DNA from: Tardiphaga alba
GTDB lineage: Bacteria; Pseudomonadota; Alphaproteobacteria; Rhizobiales; Xanthobacteraceae
Direction of reading: 5' to 3'
DNA length: 64,000 bases
NCBI RefSeq assembly: GCF_018279705.1
Contig: NZ_CP036498.1
Coordinates: 1,257,001-1,321,000, forward strand
Below the pieces are notes generated by a model. That model saw only the letters and a list, made by a program, of their open reading frames with translations. It ran no database searches and had not been told where the DNA came from. Made by a program: the position numbers and the translations under genes. Shown here one piece after another: positions 8,694 to 17,219 of this stretch (positions are counted from its first letter, which is position 1; each line of letters starts with the position of its first letter).

Positions 8694-9695
8694 TTGAGCT
8701 CAGCTTCAGTCGCTGAGCTGCTGTCGCGCAGCGTCGCGTCGTGGTGCTCCGGCGCCACCGGCGTGGCGGATGCAAAACGTTTGTCCGGTGGCGCCAGCCA
8801 GGAAACGTGGTCTTTCGACATCATGCATCCCGGTGGCGTCATCGGCGCGATCCTGCGCCGTGCGCCACCCGGCTATGGCGCTGCGCCCGGCCGTGCGGCA
8901 GGACTCGATGCCGAAGCCGTGCTGATGCAACTGGCGCATGACGCAGGCGTGCCGTCGCCAAAGGTGCTGCATGTTTTGCAGCCGGCGGATGATCTCGGCA
9001 CCGGTTTCATCATGCAGCGTGTCGCCGGTGAAACGATCCCGCGAAAAATTCTCCGCGACGATGAATTCGCCGCCGCGCGACCAAAACTGGCGCAGCAATG
9101 CGGAGAGATTCTCGCCGGCATCCATGGTTTGCCTGCTTCTGGTTTGCCGCAGCTGCGTCGGATGGATGCCGCAACGGAAATCTCCGAACTGCAGCAGGAG
9201 ATCGACAATTTCGGCTGGCCGCGCCCGGTCTTCGAACTCGCTCTGCGCTGGCTGCGCGATCACGATCCCGGGCCGCCCGAGCGTGTCACGCTCGTGCATG
9301 GAGATTTCCGCCACGGCAATCTGATGATCGGCGCCGACGGCGTGCGCGCCGTGCTCGATTGGGAGCTCGCGCATCTCGGCGATCCCATGGAGGATCTCGG
9401 CTGGATCTGCGTCAACTCCTGGCGCTTTGGCGGGATCGACAAGCCTGTCGGCGGTTTCGGCGCTTATGATGATCTGTTTACCGGCTACGAAACGGCAAGC
9501 GGCATCAAGGTCGATCCTCAACGTGTAAAGTTCTGGGAAGTGATGGGCACGCTGCGTTGGGGCGTGATGTGCGTTGGCATGATGCAGCGGTTTCGCATCG
9601 GGCCGGATCATTCCATGGAGCGTGCGATGATCGGGCGGCGATCCTCGGAGACGGAGATCGATCTGCTCAGGCTCCTGGCGCCGCGGAGGTCATGA
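8694..9695 (+). CDS. Phosphotransferase family protein (APH fold, acyl-CoA metabolism type)
   Basis: This 333-residue aminoglycoside-phosphotransferase-fold kinase has the catalytic loop LVHGDFRHGNLM (residues about 201-212) and the metal-binding VLDWELAHLGDPMEDLGW. This subgroup resembles the N-terminal part of ACAD10/ACAD11, which phosphorylates 4-hydroxyacyl-CoAs so that an acyl-CoA dehydrogenase-like domain can remove the phosphate. A frameshifted acyl-CoA dehydrogenase gene lies 1.4 kb downstream, which fits. The start is a TTG three bases after the hydratase stop; no better start is visible. Antibiotic modification is unlikely in this setting. Confidence 0.88.
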   Translation: MSSASVAELLSRSVASWCSGATGVADAKRLSGGASQETWSFDIMHPGGVIGAILRRAPPGYGAAPGRAAGLDAEAVLMQLAHDAGVPSPKVLHVLQPADDLGTGFIMQRVAGETIPRKILRDDEFAAARPKLAQQCGEILAGIHGLPASGLPQLRRMDAATEISELQQEIDNFGWPRPVFELALRWLRDHDPGPPERVTLVHGDFRHGNLMIGADGVRAVLDWELAHLGDPMEDLGWICVNSWRFGGIDKPVGGFGAYDDLFTGYETASGIKVDPQRVKFWEVMGTLRWGVMCVGMMQRFRIGPDHSMERAMIGRRSSETEIDLLRLLAPRRS

Positions 9696-9696
9696 G

Positions 9697-10059
9697 ATGC
9701 AAGATGAACCGAGGCCGGATGAACTGGTGAAGGCTGTCGCGGATTTTCTCCGCAACGATATCGCGCCGCAGATTTCCGGGCATGCCGGCTTTAAGCTACG
9801 CGTGGCAATCAATGCGCTGGAACTGGTGACGCGGCAATTGACAGATACGAGCGAAACAACAGAGCTGGAAAGCTTGAAAACGTTGCTCGGCGACGGCGGG
9901 CTGAAAGAGCTCAACCTGCGTCTCGCCGATCGCATCCGCAGCGGCGAGATCGATCTCGCCACGCCCGGTGTGCAGGAGCATCTGTGGCAGGCGACCCTGG
10001 CGAAGCTCAAGGTCGATCAGCCGAATTATGCCGCGTATAAACGCGAGGCAGAGAAGTAG
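9697..10059 (+). CDS. Small DUF6285-like protein linked to the phosphotransferase
   Basis: The 120-residue, mainly helical soluble protein starts MQDEPRPDELVKAVADFLRN, directly after the phosphotransferase stop (one base between). I recognise it as the small partner that commonly follows acyl-CoA-type phosphotransferases, annotated DUF6285 in related genomes; that name is from memory and not proven here. No catalytic motif is visible. The tight gene order suggests that it assists or binds the kinase. Confidence 0.75.
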   Translation: MQDEPRPDELVKAVADFLRNDIAPQISGHAGFKLRVAINALELVTRQLTDTSETTELESLKTLLGDGGLKELNLRLADRIRSGEIDLATPGVQEHLWQATLAKLKVDQPNYAAYKREAEK

Positions 10060-10061
10060 TC

Positions 10062-10136
10062 GTCATTGCGAACGAAGCAATCCAGAGCCATGCGAACAGA
10101 CTGGATTGCTTCGTCGCTTCGCTCCTCGCAATGACG
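10062..10136. repeat. REP-like palindrome, copy 2
   Basis: It shares GTCATTGCGAACGAAGCAA on the left and TTGCTTCGTCGCTTCGCTCC on the right with copy 1 and is somewhat shortened on one arm. It lies between two convergent genes, whose stops are at 10059 and 10147. Confidence 0.85.
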
Positions 10137-10146
10137 AGTAAGCGTA

Positions 10147-10926
10147 CTACTTCCCCTTCCAGTTCGGCTTGCGCTTCTCCGAAAACGCCTTTGGGCCTTC
10201 GACATAGTCTTCCGACGCCGCCATCGCTTTCACGGCGGGATAGTCCCGCTGTTCGGTGATTGCCTGTTCAAGCGAGACCGCCATACCCTTCTGGATGGCC
10301 TGCTTGGAGGCGCGGATTGACATCGGCGAGTTCTGGCAAATCGTCTCGGCCCAGCGCAGAGCGGCATTCAGCGCCTCGCCCTGCGGCACCACTTCATTGA
10401 CGAAGCCGAGCTCATAGCCCTCCTGCGCTTTCACGTGACGTGCGGTGAGGATCATGCCCATGGCGCGCTTCATGCCGATCTGGCGCGGCAGGCGCTGCAG
10501 GCCGCCGGCCAATGCGGCGAGGCCGACGCGCGGCTCGGGCAGTGCGAAGGTCGCGTTCTCCGCGGCGATGATGAGGTCGCAGGCCAGCGCGATTTCAAAC
10601 CCGCCGCCCATGGCGACGCCGTTGACGGCGGCGATGATCGGCTTGTCGCAATCGAAGCGCGCGGTCAGGCCGGCGAAACCCGATGTGTTCCAGCCGCGCT
10701 TGCCGCCGGCCGCCTGCCATTTCAGGTCATTGCCGGCGCAGAATGCCTTGTCGCCGGCGCCGGTGACGACGGCGACCCACTGGTCCGGATCGTTCGCAAA
10801 TTCGTTGAACACCTCATGCAGCTCGTTATGCGCATCGGTGTGCAGTGCGTTGTACACTTCGGGGCGCGACAGCGTGACGATGGTGATCGGGCCCTTGCGG
10901 GTGACGGTGGAGAATTGCAGAGCCAT
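10147..10926 (-). CDS. Enoyl-CoA hydratase/isomerase family protein
   Basis: This second crotonase-fold enzyme has 259 residues from the ATG at 10926. It has the oxyanion-hole segments KAFCAGNDLKW and NGVAMGGGFEIALACDLI and the second-half catalytic region ALPEPRVGLAALAGGLQRL, with E in the place used by classical hydratases. The C-terminus is AFSEKRKPNWKGK. It is nearest to the carnitinyl-CoA dehydratase/enoyl-CoA hydratase group. A longer frame to 11007 exists but adds an unlike, basic tail. It is divergent from the acyl-CoA dehydrogenase and probably works with it in the same pathway. Confidence 0.92.
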   Translation of the reverse strand: MALQFSTVTRKGPITIVTLSRPEVYNALHTDAHNELHEVFNEFANDPDQWVAVVTGAGDKAFCAGNDLKWQAAGGKRGWNTSGFAGLTARFDCDKPIIAAVNGVAMGGGFEIALACDLIIAAENATFALPEPRVGLAALAGGLQRLPRQIGMKRAMGMILTARHVKAQEGYELGFVNEVVPQGEALNAALRWAETICQNSPMSIRASKQAIQKGMAVSLEQAITEQRDYPAVKAMAASEDYVEGPKAFSEKRKPNWKGK

Positions 10927-11071
10927 GGCGGCCTCCCGGTTGTGAGTGCGGTGTTTTTCGTTGCGCAGAATTTTCGCGCGGCGTGCCCGCGCTTGACTTG
11001 GCCACACGATGCCATCTTAATCGCCCGATTAACAAGAGCAACAAAGCTCGAAAAACATCGGGAGCAGCGCC

Positions 11072-12345
11072 GTGGATTTCTCCTTGCCGGCCGATCTGGT
11101 CGCCTATCTCGCCGAACTGGATTCCTTCATTCTCCGCGAGATCAAGCCGCTTGAAGAACAGGATGACAATATCCGCTTCTTCGATCACCGCCGCGAATGG
11201 GCGCGCACCGATTTCGACAATGGCGGTCTGCCGCGTCATGATTGGGAAAAGCTGCTGCGCGAAGCAAAGAACCGCGCCGACGCCGCCGGCCATCTGCGCT
11301 TCGCAATCCCCAAGCGCTATGGTGGCAAGGATGGCAGCAATCTCTGGATGGCGGTGATCCGCGAGCATTTCGCCACCAAGGGCCTCGGCCTCCACAATGA
11401 TCTGCAGAACGAACATTCCATCGTCGGCAATCTGCCGCTGGTGACGATGCTGGATAGCTATGGCCGTGACGACCAGAAAGAGATGATCGAGGGCTCGATC
11501 ACCGGCAAATATCGCATCACCTTCGGTCTGACAGAACCGGAGCATGGATCCGATGCCACGCATATGGAGACGAGGGCTGTCGAAGCCACGCGCGATGGCG
11601 TCAAGGGCTGGCTGATCAATGGCGAGAAGATGTGGACCACGGGCATGCATGTGGCCACGCATTGCGCGCTGTTCGCACGCACGTCGGGCAAGGATGGCGA
11701 TGCGCGCGGCATCACCTGTTTCCTCGTGCCGGCAAAGGCTGACGGCGTGAAGGTCGAGGAATATCTGTGGACCTTCAACATGCCGACGGATCATCCGCGC
11801 GTGTCGTTCACCGATGTGTTCGTCCCGGAGGATGCGTTGTTCGGCGAGATCGGCCGCGGTCTGTCGCTGGCGCAGTGTTTCGTGCACGAGAACCGTATTC
11901 GCCAGGCTGCTAGTTCGTTGGGGCGGCGGTCTATTGCATCAATGAAAGCGTGAAATATGCGCGCGAACGAAAGCCTTTCGGCGAAGATCTCGCACGCAAC
12001 CAGGGCATCCAGTTTCCGCTGGTGGAGTTGGCGACGCAGGCCGAGATGCTGCGCCTTCTGATCCGCAAGACGGCGTGGGAGATGGATCAGCTCACCCAGG
12101 CGCAGGTCGAGCATACGCTGTCGGACAAGGTGTCCATGTGTAACTACTGGGCCAACCGGCTGTGCTGTGAATCCGCAGATCGCGCGATGCAGGTGCATGG
12201 CGGCATGGGCTATTCGCGCCACAAGGCGTTCGAACACATCTATCGCCACCACCGCCGCTATCGCATCACCGAAGGCAGCGAGGAGATCCAGAAGCGCAAG
12301 GTGGCGGGATTTTTGTTCGGCTATATGGGGGCCAACAAGCACTGA
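11072..12345 (+). pseudogene. Acyl-CoA dehydrogenase, interrupted by a one-base frameshift
   Basis: Two frames together give a complete acyl-CoA dehydrogenase of about 424 residues, an FAD flavoprotein that introduces a double bond into acyl-CoA. The first part (11072-11953) carries the substrate- and FAD-binding ITFGLTEPEHGSDATHMETR. The second, open from before 11950, carries KYARERKPFGEDLARNQGIQ, DRAMQVHGGMGYSRHKAFE and the C-terminal RRYRITEGSEEIQKRKVAG. The break lies in the G run at 11920-11923. With one more G the text reads SSLGAAVYCINESVKYARER, exactly the family sequence. The protein resembles the ACAD11-like group that pairs with the phosphotransferase upstream. The lesion may be an assembly error. 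Confidence 0.88.
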
Positions 12346-12349
12346 GGCT

Positions 12350-12400
12350 GTAGGATGGGTAGAGCGCAGGCGCGAAGCGTCGTAGCGAAACCCATCCTAC
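12350..12400. repeat. Palindrome GTAGGATGGGT / ACCCATCCTAC
   Basis: Perfect 11-base arms lie at the two ends of a 51-base element between convergent genes. This is a common dispersed element in the Bradyrhizobium group. It can form a hairpin on either strand and may serve as a terminator, although it lacks a T tract. Confidence 0.8.
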
Positions 12401-12408
12401 GGTTGGAG

Positions 12409-13053
12409 CTAGTCGATTAGCGCCGGAATCTCTCCAGGCGCCGCCACCAGGTGCTTGGCGCCGGCTTCCGTTAGTTCGCTGCGTCCGCCATAGCCATACA
12501 AGGCGCCGATCGCCGCGATGCCGTTATTGGCGGCGCCGATCACGTCATGCTTGCGGTCGCCGATCATGATCGCGCGCGCGGGATCGGTGTCCGTCTCATT
12601 GAGCGCGTAGCGCAGCAGGTCACTTTTATCGACGCGCGTGCCATCCAGCTCCGAGCCGAACACGCGCGTAAAATAAGAGCGTAGCCCGAAATGGTCGATG
12701 ATGCGGTCGGCGAAAACATGCGGCTTGCTGGTGGCGACGAACAGCGGGCGGCCGGATGCGTGCAGCGTCTCCAGCACGGCCGGGATGCCGTCATATAGCG
12801 TGTTCTCGAACAGGCCGACGGTGCCGAAACGTTCGCGGTAGAGTTCGACGCCGCGGTCGGCATGTTCTTCACCGCCGAGCAGCGACACGAAACTGGCGCG
12901 CAGCGGCGGGCCGATGCACCAGGTCAGTTCGTCCTGCGTCGGCACGGGAATATCGAGTTTGCCGAGGGCATACTGGATCGAGCCGGTGATGCCGATCTTG
13001 GGATCGCTCAGCGTGCCGTCGAGATCGAAGAAGATGGTGTCGATGTTGCGCAT
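12409..13053 (-). CDS. HAD family hydrolase (phosphoglycolate phosphatase-like)
   Basis: This 214-residue haloacid dehalogenase-superfamily phosphatase begins with the nucleophile motif IFFDLDGTLSDP (residues 7-18). Motif II is in LFVATSKP, the lysine is in VDKSDLLRYAL, and motif IV is in AIMIGDRKHDVIGA. The helical cap between residues 20 and 90 places it with the Gph/PpaX-like type, which removes phosphate from small sugars or phosphoglycolate. The substrate is not certain. Its start overlaps the stop of the upstream TIGR02301-like gene, so the two are co-transcribed. Confidence 0.92.
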   Translation of the reverse strand: MRNIDTIFFDLDGTLSDPKIGITGSIQYALGKLDIPVPTQDELTWCIGPPLRASFVSLLGGEEHADRGVELYRERFGTVGLFENTLYDGIPAVLETLHASGRPLFVATSKPHVFADRIIDHFGLRSYFTRVFGSELDGTRVDKSDLLRYALNETDTDPARAIMIGDRKHDVIGAANNGIAAIGALYGYGGRSELTEAGAKHLVAAPGEIPALID

Positions 13054-13430
13054 CAGTTGGCATATCTCGCGGTGAGGTCGCGTGAGATCCGCGCGCCTTC
13101 CTCGACATGGCGACGGATCGCCGTATTCGCAGCCGGTGTACAGGTGCGGTAGGTCTGCTGGAAACCGTTATAGCCGCGGTTGAAGGCGGCAATCATCCGG
13201 GCGCGGCGTTCGCCCGAAGGAGTCTCGGCATCCACGAGCGCCTGCATTTCGGCGCGCCATTTGTTGCCTTCGTTGTTGCCGCAGATGCCGCGCAGATAGT
13301 GCAGGGCGCCAAGAATCTCGGACATCCGCTGCAGTTCGCCATCGAACGGCGCGGCGCCGTCCTGCGCGCGGGCGGGAAGCGCTGCGGTCGCTGCTGCGAC
13401 GATCAGGATGGCGAGGAATTGCTTGCGCAT
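13053..13430 (-). CDS. TIGR02301-like secreted protein
   Basis: The 125-residue protein begins with a clear signal peptide (MRKQFLAILIVAAATAALPA, cleaved after ARA). The mature part is helical with two cysteines (GICGNN and YRTCTP) that could form a disulfide in the periplasm. I recognise it as the uncharacterised alphaproteobacterial family TIGR02301. The start at 13430 fits the signal peptide; the frame runs further upstream without meaning. Its stop overlaps the HAD start. Function unknown. Confidence 0.85.
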   Translation of the reverse strand: MRKQFLAILIVAAATAALPARAQDGAAPFDGELQRMSEILGALHYLRGICGNNEGNKWRAEMQALVDAETPSGERRARMIAAFNRGYNGFQQTYRTCTPAANTAIRRHVEEGARISRDLTARYAN

Positions 13431-13503
13431 GATGGATCCAGGGACCGGGCTGATATGCCCCGTCAACGCGTTCGAAGCAAGGCAGAGGGCCGTTTCGGCC
13501 CGA

Positions 13504-13962
13504 TCAGCCGCCCACCAGATCTTCGGCCATGGCCAGGATTGCGGCCAGTCCATCGGTGGTTTTGTACTGGCCGATATCCGCAGGCGCGACCCACTGGAAG
13601 TCGTCCAGCTCATCGTTCAGTTCGGGCTCGCCTTCCACCCAGCGCGCCGCAAAGGACATGATCAGATAGTGTCCGGCCACCTGCGCGTTCGGCAATACCT
13701 CGCGGAAACCGGAGAGGCCGACGAGGTCGATGACGAGGCCGGTCTCCTCCATCACCTCGCGGGCGAGCGCCACGGCAAGCGATTCGCCGAATTCGACCCT
13801 TCCACCGGGAAGCGAATAAACCCCCTTGGCGGGCGAGCGGGCACGGCGCACCAGCAGCACCTTGCCGTCGCGGAAGATCGCGGCGCTGGTGGCGAGTTGG
13901 GGATGGGTGGGCTGAGCGATGGTCACGCGATCATTGCTAGCAAGTCGCGACGGACAAGTCAC
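13504..13962 (-). CDS. NUDIX hydrolase
   Basis: The protein has 152 residues or fewer, with a complete Nudix box: GRVEFGESLAVALAREVMEE followed by TGL, matching GX5EX7REUXEEXGU. Such enzymes hydrolyse nucleoside diphosphates linked to another group, often as a clean-up activity; the substrate is unknown. The start is uncertain. A GTG at 13962 and another at 13926 (giving VTIAQPTHPQLATSAAIFRD) are both possible, and the shorter form fits related proteins better. It is followed by the TIGR02301-like gene on the same strand. Confidence 0.9.
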   Translation of the reverse strand: MTCPSRLASNDRVTIAQPTHPQLATSAAIFRDGKVLLVRRARSPAKGVYSLPGGRVEFGESLAVALAREVMEETGLVIDLVGLSGFREVLPNAQVAGHYLIMSFAARWVEGEPELNDELDDFQWVAPADIGQYKTTDGLAAILAMAEDLVGG

Positions 13963-13969
13963 GCACAGG

Positions 13970-14485
13970 TCATTGCGCCATGATGCTGTCGACGTCGGAT
14001 TCCTGGTCGCGGCCGTTGATAACGCCGCCGGCGCTGCCGACCATCGGCTTGACCCAGCCGGCCGCCTGTTCGGCGAGTTTGGCGCGTGTCGCGTCCTGCT
14101 GCACCTGACGCATGGCGTCGCCGACCGTGGTCAGGATCTGCGTCATGTTGGCGACGATGCCATCGAATTCGGCGCGAACCGCGGGCTGCGCTGCCTCATA
14201 GGCTGCGATGGCGAGATCGCGTCCGGTGAAGTTGGATTTGATGAAGTGCTCGGCATAGCTGAGCGGCTGCCATTCGAGGAAGAGCTCGTAACAGTCCGGC
14301 ATGTCCGGAATCAGTTCGAGAAGCATGATCGCTTCATTGAAGTGATTCAGATAATCGGTAGCGAGGCCGGTGCGGGGATTGATGTTGGCAGCGGCCAGCA
14401 CTTCGGCAGACGCCGGTAGACCCGTGCCTGCGCTGTCCCAATCCTGTTGCGCCGGTTGAAGGGCCGTCATGCTCATGTTTCGCAC
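13970..14485 (-). CDS. Conserved hypothetical protein
   Basis: This soluble, mostly helical protein has up to 171 residues. No known motif was recognised and no signal peptide is visible. The start may be the ATG at 14470 (MTALQPAQQDW) instead of 14485. Codon use is like that of the neighbours, and the frame is intact on a strand where both flanking genes are real. It lies 7 bases upstream of the NUDIX gene and may be co-transcribed with it. No function can be proposed. Confidence 0.75.
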   Translation of the reverse strand: MRNMSMTALQPAQQDWDSAGTGLPASAEVLAAANINPRTGLATDYLNHFNEAIMLLELIPDMPDCYELFLEWQPLSYAEHFIKSNFTGRDLAIAAYEAAQPAVRAEFDGIVANMTQILTTVGDAMRQVQQDATRAKLAEQAAGWVKPMVGSAGGVINGRDQESDVDSIMAQ

Positions 14486-14536
14486 TGTTAGCGGTTTCGG
14501 TTAAAACCGCCTGAAGAGTCAGGGCTTGCGATTGAA

Positions 14537-15295
14537 ATGTGTGGTCGGTTCGTCATTACATCTGCGCCAGAAGCGTTGCGACGGGTATTTGGCTACACAG
14601 CACAGCCGAATTTCCCGCCACGTCACAACATCGCGCCGACGCAGCCAATTCCTGTCGTCATCGTCGAAAACGAGATTCGCCATTTTCGGTTGATGCGCTG
14701 GGGCTTGTTGCCGTCCTGGGTGAAGGACCCGCGTAAGTTTACATTGCTGATTAATGCACGTTCCGAAACCATTCAAGAAAAGCCGGCCTTCAAATACGCG
14801 ATTCGCCGTCGCCGCTGCCTGATTCCGGCAGACGGCTATTACGAGTGGCAAAGTCGCGGTGAACGGAAACAACCGTATTTTATTTATCCGCGCGCGGGTG
14901 GCCCGATCGGTTTCGCGGGCCTCGCCGAAACATGGATGGGCCCCAATGGTGAGGAGATGGACAGCGTCGCCATCATCACCGCGGAAGCAAGCACCGGCAT
15001 GTCGGTGCTGCATCATCGCGTCCCGGTGACGATTGAGGCTGATCAATTTGGCCAGTGGCTCGATTGCCGAAGCGATAGCGCGGCCGACGTGATGACATTG
15101 CTCAAGCCGCCGTCCGACGGGACATTCGCATGGCATCCGGTGTCGTCCGCGGTCGGCAGGGTCGCGATCGATGAGCCGCAACTACTCCTTCCCATTTCGG
15201 ATGAGGACATGGCGGAGGCCGACAAGCCGCGGCAGAAAGCGGTTCGCAAGGTCGCTGCAGCGTCGAACGATGACGGGCAGGGGTCGCTGTTCTAG
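14537..15295 (+). CDS. SOS response-associated peptidase (SRAP, HMCES/YedK family)
   Basis: The 252-residue protein starts MCGRFV, so the catalytic Cys2 is exposed after removal of methionine. The conserved LLINARSETIQEKPAFK, the PADGYYEW with the active-site glutamate, and the MSVLHHRVPV histidine motif are all present. SRAP proteins attach covalently through Cys2 to abasic sites in single-stranded DNA and protect them from breakage. No LexA-type operator is obvious upstream. Its stop lies only 4 bases from the stop of the convergent acetyltransferase gene. Confidence 0.93.
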   Translation: MCGRFVITSAPEALRRVFGYTAQPNFPPRHNIAPTQPIPVVIVENEIRHFRLMRWGLLPSWVKDPRKFTLLINARSETIQEKPAFKYAIRRRRCLIPADGYYEWQSRGERKQPYFIYPRAGGPIGFAGLAETWMGPNGEEMDSVAIITAEASTGMSVLHHRVPVTIEADQFGQWLDCRSDSAADVMTLLKPPSDGTFAWHPVSSAVGRVAIDEPQLLLPISDEDMAEADKPRQKAVRKVAAASNDDGQGSLF

Positions 15296-15299
15296 ACGC

Positions 15300-15728
15300 T
15301 CACGGCGTGGCCGGCCGTCCATCGAGCCACTTTGCGTAGATCACGCGGTCCTGCTCGGCATAACCGAGCTGCTCGTAGAACTTCTGCACCTTGGTATTGT
15401 CGGAGCGCACGAGCAGCATCAGCTTTTCGATGCCTTTTGCGCGCAACCAACCTTCGGCGGCCTGCATGATACCGCGGCCCAGGTCCTTGCCTTGATGGTC
15501 GGGATCGACCGCGACGTAATAGACCCAACCGCGATGGCCATCATGGCCGACCAGCACGGACGCCACGATGGCATCGCCGTCGCGTCCGACCAGCACGTCG
15601 GAATTCTCGTCGCGACGTGCGAGCGCAATGTCGGCGGCGGAATCGTTCCAGGGCCGCGCCAGATTGCAGCGCTGCCAGAGATCGACGACGGCGGGAATGT
15701 CGGCGTCGACGAGCGGTGTCACCTTCAT
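15300..15728 (-). CDS. GNAT family acetyltransferase (YpeA-like)
   Basis: This 142-residue single GNAT domain has the acetyl-CoA-binding segment YVAVDPDHQGKDLGRGIM and the C-terminal KVQKFYEQLGYAEQDRVIY typical of YpeA and RimI-like enzymes. It probably N-acetylates a small amine or a protein terminus; the acceptor is unknown. Its start overlaps the stop of the upstream FAD-linked dehydrogenase (ATGA), so they form an operon. Confidence 0.92.
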   Translation of the reverse strand: MKVTPLVDADIPAVVDLWQRCNLARPWNDSAADIALARRDENSDVLVGRDGDAIVASVLVGHDGHRGWVYYVAVDPDHQGKDLGRGIMQAAEGWLRAKGIEKLMLLVRSDNTKVQKFYEQLGYAEQDRVIYAKWLDGRPATP

Positions 15729-17182
15729 GGCTTCACCGGCAGCAGTACCTTGCCCGGATTGAGAATGTTGAGCGGGTCGAGCATCGCCTTGAAGCCACGC
15801 ATCAGCTCCATGGCGACAGGATCCTTCACGCCCGGCAGATCGGCCGCCTTGAGCTGGCCGATGCCGTGTTCGGCGGAAATCGAGCCGCCCATACGCAGCA
15901 CCACTTCGAACACGACGTCGCTGACATCGTGCCAGCGCGCGAGGAAGTTTTCGCGGCCGGCTTTGTCGCCGAGCGTCTCGGACGGCTGGCTGACATTGTA
16001 GTGGATGTTGCCATCGCCGAGATGGCCGAACGGCACCGGGCGCGCGCCGGGCATCACTTTGGCAACGGCTGCATTGGCTTCGGCGATAAAGGCCGGCACG
16101 GCTGCGACCGGCACCGAGATATCGTGCTTGATCGAGCCGCCTTCGGGCTTCTGCGCCGGCGAGATTTCTTCGCGCAATTTCCAGAATGCCTGGCGCTGCG
16201 AAATGTTCTCGGCAATAGCGGCGTCGTCAACGATGCCCTCTTCGAAACCCTGCTCGAGAATCGACTCCAGCGTCGCGCGCGCATCGTCGCGGCCGGACGA
16301 CAATTCCATCAGCACGTACCAGTCATGTTTGCTGGTGAGCGGATCGCGGATGCCGATGCCATGGCGCACGCTGAAATCCACGGCGATATGCGCGATCAGT
16401 TCGAAGCTCGTGAGATTGCCGCCGGCCTGGGAGCGCGAGATGCCGAGCAGCTTCAATGCATCTTCCGGCGACTTCAACCCGACAAATGCGGTCTCTACGG
16501 CACGTGGCTTCGGAAACAGTTTCAGCGTCGCCGCGGTGATGATGCCAAGCGTGCCTTCCGCGCCGATAAAAATGTTGCGCAGGTCGTAGCCGGTATTGTC
16601 CTTCTTCAGCTTCGACAAGCCATTGAGAATGCGGCCATCGGCCAGCACGACTTCGAGGCCGAGCGCCATTTCGCGGGCGACGCCGTAAGCCAATGCAGTG
16701 GTGCCGCCGGCATTGCTGGAGAGATTGCCGCCGATGGTGCAGCTGCCTTCCGAGCCGAGCGAAAGCGGGAACAGGCGATCGGCCTCGGCGGCGCGCTGCT
16801 GGGCGATCTGCAGCACGAGACCGGCTTCGGCAGTCATGGTGTTCGACGAGGTGTCGATCTCGCGGACCTTGTCCATACGGCGCATCGACAGCACGACTTC
16901 ACCGCCATAGGGCGTCTGGCCGCCGACCAGGCCGGTGTTGCCGCCTTGCGGCACGATGGCGGTGCGGGTCTCGGTGGCGAGCTTGCAGATCGCGGCGACT
17001 TCCGCGGTCGAGCCGGGGCGCAGCACCAGCGGCGAGGTGCCGGTGAATAGGTTGCGATCCTCGGTGACATAGGCATGCACGTCGGCCTGGTCGGTGATCG
17101 CGTATTTGTCGCCGACGATGGAACGGAAGCGGGCAATGGTGTCGGGCGAGAGCGGCGCCGGCTTCGGGGGTACGAAATTCAT
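15725..17182 (-). CDS. FAD-binding oxidoreductase (D-2-hydroxyacid dehydrogenase, GlcD/D2HGDH-like)
   Basis: This 485-residue flavoprotein of the vanillyl-alcohol oxidase fold has the FAD pyrophosphate loop PQGGNTGLVGGQTP near residue 98, the second FAD segment GSCTIGGNLSSNAGGT, and the C-terminal substrate/metal part with GHLGDGNIHYNV, SAEHGIG and DPLNILNPGKVL. The family oxidises D-lactate, glycolate or D-2-hydroxyglutarate and passes electrons to an acceptor. The sequence is nearest to the D-2-hydroxyglutarate/D-lactate type, but the exact substrate is not certain. It is the first gene of a pair with the GNAT gene. Confidence 0.92.
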   Translation of the reverse strand: MNFVPPKPAPLSPDTIARFRSIVGDKYAITDQADVHAYVTEDRNLFTGTSPLVLRPGSTAEVAAICKLATETRTAIVPQGGNTGLVGGQTPYGGEVVLSMRRMDKVREIDTSSNTMTAEAGLVLQIAQQRAAEADRLFPLSLGSEGSCTIGGNLSSNAGGTTALAYGVAREMALGLEVVLADGRILNGLSKLKKDNTGYDLRNIFIGAEGTLGIITAATLKLFPKPRAVETAFVGLKSPEDALKLLGISRSQAGGNLTSFELIAHIAVDFSVRHGIGIRDPLTSKHDWYVLMELSSGRDDARATLESILEQGFEEGIVDDAAIAENISQRQAFWKLREEISPAQKPEGGSIKHDISVPVAAVPAFIAEANAAVAKVMPGARPVPFGHLGDGNIHYNVSQPSETLGDKAGRENFLARWHDVSDVVFEVVLRMGGSISAEHGIGQLKAADLPGVKDPVAMELMRGFKAMLDPLNILNPGKVLLPVKP

Positions 17183-17219
17183 GGACAGTCCCTAACGCGT
17201 TTCTTGATCTTGAATCCGG

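Noticed and set aside
8694..9695. Phosphotransferase as an antibiotic-resistance enzyme
   Set aside because: The sequence type and the neighbours (enoyl-CoA hydratase, DUF6285-like gene, acyl-CoA dehydrogenase) fit the ACAD10/11-like kinase group of acyl-CoA metabolism.
15617..17050. Long plus-strand frame opposite the FAD-linked dehydrogenase
   Set aside because: Composition is the mirror of the real gene and no family segment is visible; the minus-strand protein has complete FAD motifs.
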